DNA from: Achromobacter deleyi
Lineage (GTDB): Bacteria > Pseudomonadota > Gammaproteobacteria > Burkholderiales > Burkholderiaceae_B
DNA: 64,000 nucleotides
Direction: 5' to 3'
NCBI RefSeq assembly: GCF_016127315.1
Contig: NZ_CP065997.1
Span: 1,426,001 to 1,490,000, forward strand
Part shown: one piece after another, positions 47,426 through 56,667 of the stretch
Numbering within the stretch: the stretch's first letter is position 1
Layout: each line of letters begins with the position of its first letter
Notes under the pieces: model-generated
Database searches by the model: none
The model's input: the letters and a program-made list of their open reading frames with translations, nothing else
What the model was told of the DNA's origin: nothing
Position numbers and translations under genes: made by a program

Positions 47426-47836
47426 ATGAACCCGAAACCCCAAGAACCGCCCCGCCTGTTTCCCACCCTGCGCTGCCAGGACCCGGACGCCATGATGCGC
47501 TGGCTGGCCGACGTGCTCGGCTTCACCGAACTTGCGGTCTACCGCGACGGCGCCGCGGTGCAGCACGCCGAAATGGCACTCGGCAGCTCCATCCTGATGC
47601 TGGGCCAGCACCGCGACGACGACTACGGCCGACAGATCGGCGACCCGCAGGGCCGCCGCACCGACGCGCTGTACCTGGCGGTGGACGACCCCGACGCCCT
47701 GTATGTCACGGTGAAGGCCAGCGGCACGACCATCGTGGCCGAACCCTACGATTCGCCGCACGGCAGCCGCGACTTCGCCTGTCGCGACCCCGAGGGCAAC
47801 CTGTGGTACTTCGGCACTTACTGGCCCAAAGCCTAG
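47426..47836 (+). CDS. VOC (glyoxalase/bleomycin-resistance-like) superfamily protein
   Basis: 136-residue protein of the vicinal-oxygen-chelate fold: PTLRCQDPDAMMRWLADVLG at the start and the closing ACRDPEGNLWYFGTYWP are typical of the glyoxalase/bleomycin-resistance/dioxygenase group. Activity unknown. AGGAG 8 bp upstream picks ATG 47426 over an earlier in-frame ATG. A VOC gene downstream of an AraC gene is a frequent pairing; here the AraC gene is broken, so this gene may now be constitutive or silent. Confidence 0.85.
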   Translation: MNPKPQEPPRLFPTLRCQDPDAMMRWLADVLGFTELAVYRDGAAVQHAEMALGSSILMLGQHRDDDYGRQIGDPQGRRTDALYLAVDDPDALYVTVKASGTTIVAEPYDSPHGSRDFACRDPEGNLWYFGTYWPKA

Positions 47837-47887
47837 CGGTCACCCGCCCGCGCCTGCCGCGCGTTCCGCCTGGATGCGCCGCCTGAC

Positions 47888-48835
47888 CTACCCGCCCATG
47901 CGGCGCGCCTGGCCGGGGGTATAGCCGAAACGGCGCTTGAACAGCCGCGAAAAATGTGACTGATCCGAAAACCCCCACTGCTGCGCGACCCCGGCCACCG
48001 ACACCGGCCGGGCCGGGCCGCGCAGCGTCTGTTCCGCCCGGTCCAGCCGCTGTTCGTGCAGCCATTGCATGAAGGTCTGGCCCACGTCGCGGTACAACGC
48101 GTGCAGATAGCGCACGGAAATGCCGCAGGCCTGCGCCACGCGCTCCGGCCCCAGGTCGCAATCGGCCAGGTGCCGGCGCGCATAGGCCTCGATGCGGCAC
48201 AGGTGCGCCGCCCGCACGGCGGAGTCTCCCGGGTCCAGCACCCGCGCATCTTCCTGCACGGAACAGACCAGCAGGTCGACCAGCTGCTGCGCCAGCAGGT
48301 CGCGCATCGTGTCTTCGCCGCGGCCGAGCTGGCGGCCGATCAGGTCGACATAGGAAGCGAACAGCCAGCCCGGCCCCTGCGTCGCGTCGAACGACAGCGC
48401 GCAATAGCGGCCGGGCTCGCGCAGGTGTCCGCGCATCATCGCGCCCGGCACCTTGAGCACCCACAAGGCATTGTCGCGCCCGTACGAGAATTCATACGGG
48501 CTGTGGCCATGTTCGAGCAGGAACGCGCCCGGATGGCAAAGCGTCTCGCGCCCCGCCTGCAAGAAGCGGATGTCGCTCTGGCGCGGCACGGTAATCAGAT
48601 AGTGTTCGTCGGTGCCATCCCGCAGATGCGTCGCCAGCCGCCGATAGCACAGCGGCGAGGATGCCAGCCGCGACAGCGACAGGTCGCCCAGGTTCCACGA
48701 ATGCAGCGCCCCGTCGAAACGCCCTGCGTCCTGAAACTGCAATTGCAGGCTGAAATAGGTGCGGCCGACCGCGGTGTCCCAGTAGCGAGCGCGGTCGGCG
48801 GCGGCCAGGGAGGCGGTATCGTAGCGGGCGTCCAT
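47888..48835 (-). CDS. AraC family transcriptional regulator
   Basis: 315 residues with an AraC-binding-like N-terminal domain (cupin type, resembling the FeaR/NahR-like group that starts with a WDTAVGRTYFSL segment) and a C-terminal double helix-turn-helix: GPERVAQACGISVRYLHALY and VAQQWGFSDQSHFSRLFKRR. GAGGAA precedes ATG 48835. It follows the hydantoinase A gene by 76 bp on the same strand, so it is probably the last gene of the hyu operon and its regulator. Confidence 0.9.
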   Translation of the reverse strand: MDARYDTASLAAADRARYWDTAVGRTYFSLQLQFQDAGRFDGALHSWNLGDLSLSRLASSPLCYRRLATHLRDGTDEHYLITVPRQSDIRFLQAGRETLCHPGAFLLEHGHSPYEFSYGRDNALWVLKVPGAMMRGHLREPGRYCALSFDATQGPGWLFASYVDLIGRQLGRGEDTMRDLLAQQLVDLLVCSVQEDARVLDPGDSAVRAAHLCRIEAYARRHLADCDLGPERVAQACGISVRYLHALYRDVGQTFMQWLHEQRLDRAEQTLRGPARPVSVAGVAQQWGFSDQSHFSRLFKRRFGYTPGQARRMGG

Positions 48836-48911
48836 GATGCTATTCCTCGTGCAAGGCCTGGCGCCCCCCTCCCGTGCCAGGCCCTCTGGTATCAACAGGC
48901 CCTAATCTGAA

Positions 48912-50996
48912 TCAGCCGCCATCACGGGTCAATAAGTATGTACCCGAGCCGTGCAGGACGGCGTTCCAGCCGGGGCGCACCACGATCGTCGTCGTGGGCT
49001 CTTCAATCACCGCTGGCCCCGCTATCCGATCGTCCGCCAGCAGGCGCAGCCCGTCGTACACCGGCGTGTCGACCCAGGCGCCGTCGGCCTCGAACAGCAT
49101 CTCGCGCCGGCTGTCGAGCGCGGCCTCGGGGTGGCCGTTGCCGGGCGCCAGGCTTGGCAGCGCGGGCTTGTCGACCTCGCCCACGGCCATCACCTCCAGG
49201 TTCACCAGTTCCACCAGGTTGTGCGGCTCGGCATAGGTGTAGAGCTGCTCGTGGCGCGCATGGAAATCCGCCAGCAAGGTCCGCAGGGTCTCGCGGGTGA
49301 AGGCGCCCGCGGGCACGTCGACCTGGCACTCGTGGATCTGGCCCTGATAGCGCATCTCCACCTTGCGCGACAGCGAGATCCGTGACGGCGCGAAGCCATC
49401 GGCGCCCAGCAACTCGTGGCCGCGCCGCTCCATGTCGCGGAACAATCCATCCAGCCGCGCGATGTCGGCGTGCTCGTCCAGCCGCATCACGGCACTGGCC
49501 AGGAAATGGTATTTGACGTCCGAGATCACCTGGCCGAACGCGCACAGGCAAGAAGCGATCTTGGGCACCAGGACGGTGCGGCTGCCGATCTCCTCGGCCA
49601 GCGCGACGATGTGCATGCCGGCGGCGCCGCCGGCGCAGACCAGCGCGAAATCGCGCGGGTCGTAGCCGTTCTCGATCGAGATGCCGCGAATGCCGTGCGC
49701 CATGTTCAGGTTCACCAGCGTGCCGATGCCATGGGCCGCGCGCGCCAGGCTCAGGCCGAGCGGTTCGGCCACATGGCGCTGCACGGCCGCGCGGGCCCGT
49801 TCGCGATCCAGGCGGATGGTGCCGCCCAGCACCGCATCCGGGCGCAGATAGCCCAGCACCATGTTGGCGTCGGTGACGGTGGGGGCTTCGCCGCCCAGGC
49901 CATAGCAGGCCGGCCCGGGCATCGAGCCGGCGCTTTGCGGCCCCACTTCCAGCATGCCGAAGGCGTTCAGGTGCGCGATGGACCCGCCGCCCGCGCCCAG
50001 CGTTTCCACATGGATCATCGGCACGCCGATGCGATGGCGCAGGAAGTCGATATTGCGGTTCAGGTTGGTCTGGCCCGCGCGGGCCATGGTGATGTCGAAC
50101 GACGTGCCGCCCATGTCCACCGTGATGATGTTGTCGATGCCGAACGGCGCCGCCACGTACAGACCGGCCTGGGGCGCCGACGCCGGCCCCGAATTGATGG
50201 CGTTGACCGCCCGCCGCCGCATCACATCGCCCACCGCGAGGCCGCCGTTGGACTGGAAATAGCGCACCGCGCCGCGCGCCCCGAGGCTGCGGAAGTAATC
50301 GTCGATGCGAGCCACGTAGCGCCCCATCACGGGGCTGAGGTAGGCATTGACGATGGTGGTGGAGGTGCGCGTGTATTCGCGCACCTGCGGATAGACCTCG
50401 TGGCCGGCGCAGACGAACACATCGGGCATGGCGGCCGCCACCATGTCGCGGGCGCGCTTTTCATGCGCGGCATTGGCCGGAGCCCAGACGAACGAAACCG
50501 CCACCGCCTGCACGCCCTCGCGCTTGAAGACCTCGATCGCCGCGCGCACGTCGTCTTCGTTCAACGGTGCGTGCACCGAGCCGTCGGCCAGCACGCGCTC
50601 ACGCACCGGCCGGCGCAGGTGACGCGGCACCAGTTGCGGCGCGGGCGGATAGTCGGCGTCGTAGCGATAGCCTTCCTCCTTGTGGCCCAGGCGGATTTCG
50701 ATGCTGTCCTCGTGGCCCGCCGTGCACAGCAGGCCGACCTTCACGCCCTTCAATTCGATCAGGGCGTTCAGCGCCACGGTCGTGCCGTTGATGCACAAAT
50801 CGCAATCGCGCACGATCTCTTCCACCGGCTTGCCGAGCGCCTGCGACATCTGCGCCAGGCCGGCGGCGATGGCCTTCGTGCCATCCTGCGGCGTCGATGC
50901 GCTCTTGAAAAGGCGGATGGCGCCGTCGCGTCCGGCCAGCACGAAATCGGTGAACGTGCCGCCGGCGTCTACGCCGAGGCGATATTGTCCTTGCAT
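48912..50996 (-). CDS. Hydantoinase/oxoprolinase A subunit (HyuA-like)
   Basis: ATP-dependent ring-opening hydrolase subunit of 694 residues. The ASKHA-type phosphate motif GVDAGGTFTDF (residues 8-18) and the second nucleotide motif DMGGTSFDI are present, and the Hydantoinase_A core follows. Works with the HyuB-like subunit encoded 10 bp upstream in the same operon. Substrate (5-oxoproline, N-methylhydantoin, acetophenone-like ketone or other) cannot be decided by eye. GAGGAG gives a strong ribosome site for ATG 50996. Confidence 0.92.
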   Translation of the reverse strand: MQGQYRLGVDAGGTFTDFVLAGRDGAIRLFKSASTPQDGTKAIAAGLAQMSQALGKPVEEIVRDCDLCINGTTVALNALIELKGVKVGLLCTAGHEDSIEIRLGHKEEGYRYDADYPPAPQLVPRHLRRPVRERVLADGSVHAPLNEDDVRAAIEVFKREGVQAVAVSFVWAPANAAHEKRARDMVAAAMPDVFVCAGHEVYPQVREYTRTSTTIVNAYLSPVMGRYVARIDDYFRSLGARGAVRYFQSNGGLAVGDVMRRRAVNAINSGPASAPQAGLYVAAPFGIDNIITVDMGGTSFDITMARAGQTNLNRNIDFLRHRIGVPMIHVETLGAGGGSIAHLNAFGMLEVGPQSAGSMPGPACYGLGGEAPTVTDANMVLGYLRPDAVLGGTIRLDRERARAAVQRHVAEPLGLSLARAAHGIGTLVNLNMAHGIRGISIENGYDPRDFALVCAGGAAGMHIVALAEEIGSRTVLVPKIASCLCAFGQVISDVKYHFLASAVMRLDEHADIARLDGLFRDMERRGHELLGADGFAPSRISLSRKVEMRYQGQIHECQVDVPAGAFTRETLRTLLADFHARHEQLYTYAEPHNLVELVNLEVMAVGEVDKPALPSLAPGNGHPEAALDSRREMLFEADGAWVDTPVYDGLRLLADDRIAGPAVIEEPTTTIVVRPGWNAVLHGSGTYLLTRDGG

Positions 50997-51006
50997 GGTG
51001 TGCTCC

Positions 51007-52776
51007 TCAGCGGGGGTCGCGGATGCGTTGCGTGTGGGTCGCGGCAAAGTCGACATTGCCGTCGTCCCCGACGACCACGCCGTACTCGGCGCGGGCCGCC
51101 TCGGCCGAAACCAGCCCGTTGCGGATGTCGCGCGCCACCTCTTCCGGGGCGCGGCAATACGGATCGCCATAACCGCCGCCGCCCGGATTGACGTTGCGGG
51201 CCCGTTCCCCGGGACTCAGCGTCAGGATGGTGTTCTTGCGGTGCACGGTGACCTGGCCGTCGGTGTGGTGCTGTTCCAGCCGGCCCAGCTTGCGCTCGGG
51301 CAGCGTGTTGTAGGCCCCCGCCGCGCCGCCGGTCGGGATCTGGCGTCCTTCGCCGAACGCGACCACCGTCATGTCGTGGCCGATGGGTTCCACTTCCCAC
51401 ACGGTGCCGCTGCCGCCGCGGCGCTGCCCGGCGCCGCCGCTGTCTTCCTGCAGGCCATAGCGATGGATGATGATGGGATAGGCGTACTCCAGCAATTCGA
51501 TGTCGCCCGAACTGAGGGCGCCGAAACAGCACAGCGGGCCGCAGGCGTGCCAGCCGTCCATCTGGCGCGTGGCGCCCGCGCCCGAGATGATGGAAGCCAG
51601 CACCATGGTCACGTACTGTTCCCCCGTCTTGGGATTGACGCCGGCGATGTTGACGCCGCTGGCGTGGCCCCACGACGCCGTCACGCGGTCCGGCGCCGCC
51701 GTCTCGAAGGCTTGGCGCACCGCATCGGTCAACGTCTCCATGGGCGTCGTGGTGCAGTTGACGTGCGGCGCGGGCTCGCGCGCATTGCACAGCGTGCCCT
51801 GCGGGCCCAGGTCCACGGTGACGCAGCGATACAGCCCCGCGTTGTAGGGCGGCGGCACCTGCGCGAACATCATCAGCCCCAGATAGATGCCCGACAGCGA
51901 ATTGCCGGCATAGGAATTGATGAAGTAGGGCACTTGGGGCGGACTGTCGATGCGGATGTGGACCGCATCGCCGGTCACCTGCACGCTGGCCGAAATGGTC
52001 ATGTCGCCATGGCCATGGCCGGCATCCTCCAGGCGCGCCCGGCCTTCATAGAGCCCGTCGGGGATCGATGCGATCAGCGAGCGCATGTGCCGGTCCGCCA
52101 TGTCCTTGAGTTCGGCGATGGCGGCCTGCACCGTGGCCAGGCCGTACTTGGCGAGCAGGGCGCGCAGATGGCGCTCGCCGACCCGGCAGGCGCCGAACTG
52201 GGCGTTGAGATCGCCTTCCTGGTCGCGGCGCGAGCGCATGTTGCACAGCAGCAGATTGACCACGTCGTCGCGCCGCACGCCCCGGTCCCAGAGCTTCACC
52301 GGCGGGATCCGCAGGCCTTCGGCATAGAGATCGCGCGCGTCCGGGTTGTAGCCGGCCGGCACCGGGCCGCCGATGTCGGTCAGGTGGCCCTTGCACACCG
52401 CCCAGAACACCAGCTGGCCCTCATGGAATACCGGCTTGTACATGCAGCAGTCCAGAATATGGCTGCCCTGGTAGACCGGATCGTTGTGATAGATGATGTC
52501 GCCTTCGTGGATATCATCGCCGAAGAAGTCGGCCACGGCCTTCATGGCCGGGATCAGCGACCCCAGATGGATCGGGATGTCCTGGCCCTGCAGGATCATT
52601 TCCGGATAGTGGTCGAACAGCGCGTTGCTGTAGTCGTGGGCCAGGTTGAAGACGCTGGATCGGCCCGTTTTCTCCAGGGTCAGCGTCATCTCGCGCTGCG
52701 CGGTCTCGAGTGCGCCGCGCACCACGGCCAGCGTGATCGGGTCGACCTGCCCGGCGGTGGCAAATGGCTTGCCCAT
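51007..52776 (-). CDS. Hydantoinase/oxoprolinase B subunit (HyuB-like)
   Basis: 589-residue partner of HyuA. It opens with DPITLAVVRGALETAQREM, the family signature, and includes HNDPVYQGSHILD and the C-terminal NPGGGGYGDP. AAGGGGA precedes ATG 52776. First gene of a three-gene unit (B, A, AraC). The 218-bp divergent interval to the MFS gene must contain the promoter; no clear -10/-35 was found there. Confidence 0.92.
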   Translation of the reverse strand: MGKPFATAGQVDPITLAVVRGALETAQREMTLTLEKTGRSSVFNLAHDYSNALFDHYPEMILQGQDIPIHLGSLIPAMKAVADFFGDDIHEGDIIYHNDPVYQGSHILDCCMYKPVFHEGQLVFWAVCKGHLTDIGGPVPAGYNPDARDLYAEGLRIPPVKLWDRGVRRDDVVNLLLCNMRSRRDQEGDLNAQFGACRVGERHLRALLAKYGLATVQAAIAELKDMADRHMRSLIASIPDGLYEGRARLEDAGHGHGDMTISASVQVTGDAVHIRIDSPPQVPYFINSYAGNSLSGIYLGLMMFAQVPPPYNAGLYRCVTVDLGPQGTLCNAREPAPHVNCTTTPMETLTDAVRQAFETAAPDRVTASWGHASGVNIAGVNPKTGEQYVTMVLASIISGAGATRQMDGWHACGPLCCFGALSSGDIELLEYAYPIIIHRYGLQEDSGGAGQRRGGSGTVWEVEPIGHDMTVVAFGEGRQIPTGGAAGAYNTLPERKLGRLEQHHTDGQVTVHRKNTILTLSPGERARNVNPGGGGYGDPYCRAPEEVARDIRNGLVSAEAARAEYGVVVGDDGNVDFAATHTQRIRDPR

Positions 52777-52994
52777 CGTGTTCCCCTTGTATGGTCGCCA
52801 TCTTCCCGATGGCTGCAAGGGCAACGTTAATCAGCGCCGCGGCGGCTGGCTTGTACCAGAGCGCACGAAATCTTGGCTGTGAAAGCACAACGACCCGGTG
52901 CTTTCCCGCAGGCTCTTAGTTTCCCGTCAGCCGGTTTTCCCTAGAATGCGGGATTCCCATCCCCGCCCGCGCATGCGCCGCGCGTTCCGCCCCG

Positions 52995-54227
52995 ATGCCC
53001 GCCCCCGACTCGCCCAGTCCGCTTTACCGCCCCGCCTTCCTGCACTTCCTGTTCGCGCGCATCGGCGCGTCGCTGGCCTTCCAGATCGTCTCGGTAGCGG
53101 TGGGCTGGCAGATCTACGCGCTGTCGGGCAGCGCGCTCGACCTGGGCCTGATCGGGCTGGCGCAGTTCCTGCCGATGGCGGCACTGACGCTGGTGGTGGG
53201 CCACGTGGCCGACCGCTACGACCGCCGCAAGATCGTCGCCATCTGCATGGCGGTCGAGACCCTGGCCACGCTGCTGCTTGCGATCGCGGCGCTGCACGGC
53301 GTCGGCGGCAAGACGCTGATCTACGCCACCCTCATCATCATGAGCTCGGCGCGCGCCTTCGAGGCGCCCACGCTCACCACCCTGATTCCCGCCATCGTGC
53401 CGCGCGAATGGCTGCCGCGCGCCACCGCGCTGTCGTCCTCCGGCGGCCAGATCGCGCAGATCGCCGGCCCGGCGCTGGGCGGCATCGGCTACGGCCTGGG
53501 GGCCGGCTGGATCTACTGCGTGGCGGCGGCGCTGTACCTGTGCGGCTTCGCCTGCATCGCCAGCATGTCGATCGACCGCGCCCCGCCGCGCCGGGAACCG
53601 ACCACCTGGCGCACGCTGTTCGCCGGCATCACCTTCATCTTCCAGCGCCGCATCCTGCTGGGCACGCTGTCGCTGGACCTGTTCGCGGTGCTGCTGGGCG
53701 GGGCCACCGCGCTGCTGCCGATCTTCGCCAAGGACATCCTGCACGCCGGCCCCTGGGCCCTGGGCGCGCTGCGCGCCGCGCCGGCCTGCGGCGCCATGCT
53801 GATGTCGCTGACGCTGGCGCGCCTGAGCCTGGGCGAGCACGTCGGCCGCCTGCTGTTCGGCGCGCTGATCCTGTTCGGCCTGGCCACCACCGTGTTCGGG
53901 CTGTCGACCTCGATCCCGCTGTCGGTGGGCGCGCTGGTGGTGCTGGGCGCCGCCGACGCCATCAGCGTGGTGGTGCGCTCGTCGCTGGTGCAGCTGAACA
54001 CGCCCGACCACATGCTGGGCCGCGTCAGCGCGGTCAACACGCTGTTCGTCGGCGCCTCCAACCAGCTGGGGGAATTCGAATCCGGCGTGATGGCGGCGCT
54101 GCTGGGCGCGGTGCCGGCGGTGGTGGTGGGCGGCCTGGGCACGATTGCGGTGGCGGGGCTGTGGATGCACTGGTTCCCGGAGCTGCGCAAGCTACGCACG
54201 CTGCATCCCGAATCCGAACCGGCCTGA
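52995..54227 (+). CDS. MFS transporter, EntS/MFS_3-like
   Basis: 410-residue major facilitator exporter with about 11-12 hydrophobic segments. The loop 2-3 motif GHVADRYDRRKIV (about residues 69-81) is the MFS signature, and the N-terminal FLHFLFARIGASLAFQIVSVAVGWQ resembles the EntS-like group that exports siderophores or drugs. The substrate is unknown. It is divergent from the hydantoinase operon and is followed by a short stem-loop and the IclR gene. Confidence 0.85.
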   Translation: MPAPDSPSPLYRPAFLHFLFARIGASLAFQIVSVAVGWQIYALSGSALDLGLIGLAQFLPMAALTLVVGHVADRYDRRKIVAICMAVETLATLLLAIAALHGVGGKTLIYATLIIMSSARAFEAPTLTTLIPAIVPREWLPRATALSSSGGQIAQIAGPALGGIGYGLGAGWIYCVAAALYLCGFACIASMSIDRAPPRREPTTWRTLFAGITFIFQRRILLGTLSLDLFAVLLGGATALLPIFAKDILHAGPWALGALRAAPACGAMLMSLTLARLSLGEHVGRLLFGALILFGLATTVFGLSTSIPLSVGALVVLGAADAISVVVRSSLVQLNTPDHMLGRVSAVNTLFVGASNQLGEFESGVMAALLGAVPAVVVGGLGTIAVAGLWMHWFPELRKLRTLHPESEPA

Positions 54228-54249
54228 GCTCGCGCCGCTCACCCCGCCA

Positions 54250-54268
54250 CCTGGCGACTTTCGCCAGG
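54250..54268. repeat. Short inverted repeat after the MFS gene
   Basis: CCTGGCGA-CTT-TCGCCAGG, an 8-bp stem with a 3-base loop, 23 bp after the MFS stop. A terminator is possible but no T-run follows. An operator role is the alternative. Confidence 0.5.
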
Positions 54269-54277
54269 CGATAATTT

Positions 54278-54290
54278 GTTGCGACGCAAC
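54278..54290. promoter_or_regulatory. Candidate IclR operator
   Basis: GTTGC-GAC-GCAAC, an interrupted palindrome in the promoter region 65 bp before the IclR gene. IclR proteins often bind such sites near their own promoters. Based on symmetry and position only. Confidence 0.35.
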
Positions 54291-54354
54291 TTTACCCACT
54301 CCGCGACCCTGCCTATCTTGTGACCATGTTCAGCCATCGGGTCCTGCCGCTGCC

Positions 54355-55125
54355 ATGTCTTCACCGGATACAAGCCTTGTTTCTGCGACGAAAAAGGTCT
54401 GCCGCGTCCTCGCCAGCCTGTCGAGCCGGCGCGTCCAGCGCCTGACCGATATCGCCCAGGCGGCGCAGCTGGACGTGTCCACCGCGCTGCGCATCCTGAA
54501 GGACCTGGAAGCCGAGGGTTTCGTGGAGCGAGACCCGGTCAGCAAGCACTACATGCTGGGGCCGCAGGTCTACGCCATGCACCATGCGATGGTCGACGGC
54601 CTCGACCTGCGCGCCCTGGCGCGGCCCGCGCTGATCCGTCTGGCGCGCAAGTTCGGCGACACCGTCATCCTGTCGATGCCGACCGGCTGGGAATCCGTCT
54701 GCCTGGACCTGTGCTTCGGCGACTATCCGATCCGCGCCAACTACCTGGAGGTCGGCAGCCGCCGACCGCTCGGCATCGGCGCCGGCAGCCTGGCGCTGCT
54801 GGCGGCCATGGACGACAGTGAGGCGCAGGCGGTGCTGCCGCCGGTGCACCAACGGCTGCAGGAACGCTACCCGCGCTATCCGGCGCGCCTGATGGAACAG
54901 ATGACGGCGCGCGCCCGCAAGCTTGGCCATGCCATGCTGCTGGACGTGGTGGTGGAAAAGATGGGCGGCCTGGGCGTGGCCGTGCGCGGCCCCAGCGGCC
55001 GCGCCATCGCCGCGCTGAGCGTGGCGGCCCTGAGCGAGCGCGTCGAATCGCGCGAAGAGGAACTGGCCCAGGCCCTGGCGGCCGAAGCCCGCGCCATCGA
55101 ACGCGCCTGGATGCCCCATGCCTGA
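54355..55125 (+). CDS. IclR family transcriptional regulator
   Basis: 256 residues with an N-terminal winged helix (RLTDIAQAAQLDVSTALRIL, about residues 27-46) and the C-terminal IclR effector domain (PLGIGAGSLALLAAMDD and VRGPSGRAIAALSVAAL). No clear Shine-Dalgarno. ATG 54355 is the first in-frame ATG that fits the family. It overlaps the next gene by 8 bp, so it is the first gene of the catabolic operon and its probable regulator. Confidence 0.92.
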   Translation: MSSPDTSLVSATKKVCRVLASLSSRRVQRLTDIAQAAQLDVSTALRILKDLEAEGFVERDPVSKHYMLGPQVYAMHHAMVDGLDLRALARPALIRLARKFGDTVILSMPTGWESVCLDLCFGDYPIRANYLEVGSRRPLGIGAGSLALLAAMDDSEAQAVLPPVHQRLQERYPRYPARLMEQMTARARKLGHAMLLDVVVEKMGGLGVAVRGPSGRAIAALSVAALSERVESREEELAQALAAEARAIERAWMPHA

Positions 55126-56266
55126 TCTGCACCACGCCTACCTGCTAGCCGCGGCCACCACGCGCTTCGGCCGTCACGAGGGCCGCTCGGCCCTGGACCT
55201 GATGGCCGAGGCCGCCAACGCCGCGCTGGCGCAGTCCGGCCTGCGGCGCGGCGACATCGACGGCGTGCTGTGCGGCTACGCCACCACCTTCCCGCACCTG
55301 ATGCTGGCCACGCTGCTCAGCGAGAAACTGGGCCTGGAACCGCACTACGCGCACGGCATGCAGATGGGCGGCGCCACCGGCGCGGCCATGGTGATGCTGG
55401 CGCGCGAACTGGTGCGCGCCGGACGCTGCCGCCGCGTGCTGGTGGTGGCCGGCGAGAACCGCCTGACCGGCCAGGCCGTCGATGCCTCCATCCAGACCTT
55501 GGCCCAGGTCGGCGAGGCCGATACCGAAGTGCCCAACGGCGCCTCGGTGCCGGCCTATTACGCGCTGCTGGCGTCCGCCTACATGCACCAGACCGGCACC
55601 CGGCGCGAGGACCTGGCCGAGTTCGCCGCGCTGATGCGGCGCCATGCCGCCAGCCACCCCCATGCGCACCTGAGCGAGGCCATCGGCGTGGACCAGGTGC
55701 TGGCGTCCCGGCCCATCGCCACGCCGCTGCACCTGCTGGACTGCTGCCCGATCTCCGACGGCGCGGTGGCCCTGGTGGTGGGCGCGGACGAAGGGCCAGT
55801 GCGCATCAGCGGCGCCGGGCAGGCGCACCGCCACCAGCACCTGTCGGCGCTGCGCGACATCCTCGACACCGGCGCGGCGCCCGCGCTCAAGCTGGCCTAT
55901 GCCGACGCCGGCATCGGCCAGGACCGGGTCGACTACCTGGGCATCTACGATTCCTTCACCATCACGCTGGCCATGCTGCTGGAAGAACTGGGTTTCGCGC
56001 CGCGCGGCGGCGCCGCCGCACGCGCACGGCGCGGCGACTTCGATGCGGCCGGGCCGCTGCCGCTCAACACGCACGGGGGCCTGCTGTCGTTCGGGCATTC
56101 CGGCGTGGCGGGTGGCATGGCGCACGTGGCCGAGGCCTGGACGCAACTGGCGGGGCGGGCGGGCACGCGGCAAGTCGGCGCGCCGACCTGCGCGCTGGTG
56201 CATGCGGACGGCGGCGTGCTGTCCGCCCACGTCAGCCTGGTATTACAAGCGGAGGCTGGCCGATGA
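55118..56266 (+). CDS. Thiolase-like protein (SCP-x/Ltp2 type) without the usual nucleophilic Cys
   Basis: 382-residue thiolase-fold protein: the N-terminal domain has GEAxx-like AGENRLTGQAVD, and the C-terminal loop has THGGLLSFGHSGVAGGM, corresponding to the GGxxxGHPxGxSG motif. Where thiolases carry the nucleophile (C-x-S-G) this protein reads MQMGGATGAAM, so Claisen-type thiolysis is doubtful. Similar proteins paired with a DUF35 partner act as retro-aldolases on CoA thioesters (Ltp2/ChsH2). The partner gene overlaps its stop (ATGA). Either aldolase or an unusual acyltransferase. Confidence 0.82.
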   Translation: MPDLHHAYLLAAATTRFGRHEGRSALDLMAEAANAALAQSGLRRGDIDGVLCGYATTFPHLMLATLLSEKLGLEPHYAHGMQMGGATGAAMVMLARELVRAGRCRRVLVVAGENRLTGQAVDASIQTLAQVGEADTEVPNGASVPAYYALLASAYMHQTGTRREDLAEFAALMRRHAASHPHAHLSEAIGVDQVLASRPIATPLHLLDCCPISDGAVALVVGADEGPVRISGAGQAHRHQHLSALRDILDTGAAPALKLAYADAGIGQDRVDYLGIYDSFTITLAMLLEELGFAPRGGAAARARRGDFDAAGPLPLNTHGGLLSFGHSGVAGGMAHVAEAWTQLAGRAGTRQVGAPTCALVHADGGVLSAHVSLVLQAEAGR

Positions 56267-56604
56267 ACCCGCATGATCCGCTCGACCTGCAACGCTGCGA
56301 AGACTGCGGCGCCTGGTGGGCCCTGCGCCCCTACGCCTGCGCCCATTGCGGCGGCACCCGCCTTGCATGGCAACGCAGCGGCGGCGTTGGCGAAGTGCTG
56401 GCGCGCACCGAGATCCACCGCGCGCCCGACGCCTTCTGGCGCGCGCACGTGCCCTACGTGCTGGTGCTGGCGCGCCTGGACGAGGGCGCGGTGCTGATGG
56501 GCCATGCCGATGCCGGCATCGCCATCAGCCAGCAGGTCCAGGGCCGCGCGATCACGATCGGCGGCCGCCTATTGCTCGGTTTCGAGGCGCGCCGGCCGCC
56601 TTGA
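56263..56604 (+). CDS. DUF35 OB-fold/zinc-ribbon partner protein
   Basis: 113 residues with an N-terminal zinc ribbon (CEDC, residues 12-15, and CAHC, 26-29) and a C-terminal OB-fold with the VPYVLVLARLDEGAVLMG strand pattern, the standard DUF35 layout. These proteins form complexes with thiolase-like enzymes and bind the acyl-CoA. ATG 56263 overlaps the upstream stop codon, so production is coupled 1:1 with the thiolase-like partner. Confidence 0.9.
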   Translation: MNPHDPLDLQRCEDCGAWWALRPYACAHCGGTRLAWQRSGGVGEVLARTEIHRAPDAFWRAHVPYVLVLARLDEGAVLMGHADAGIAISQQVQGRAITIGGRLLLGFEARRPP

Positions 56605-56667
56605 AGCGCCGCCGGCAACACCATCCCCCCAGCAAAACAACATATCCGCACGACGGAGGAGACAATC

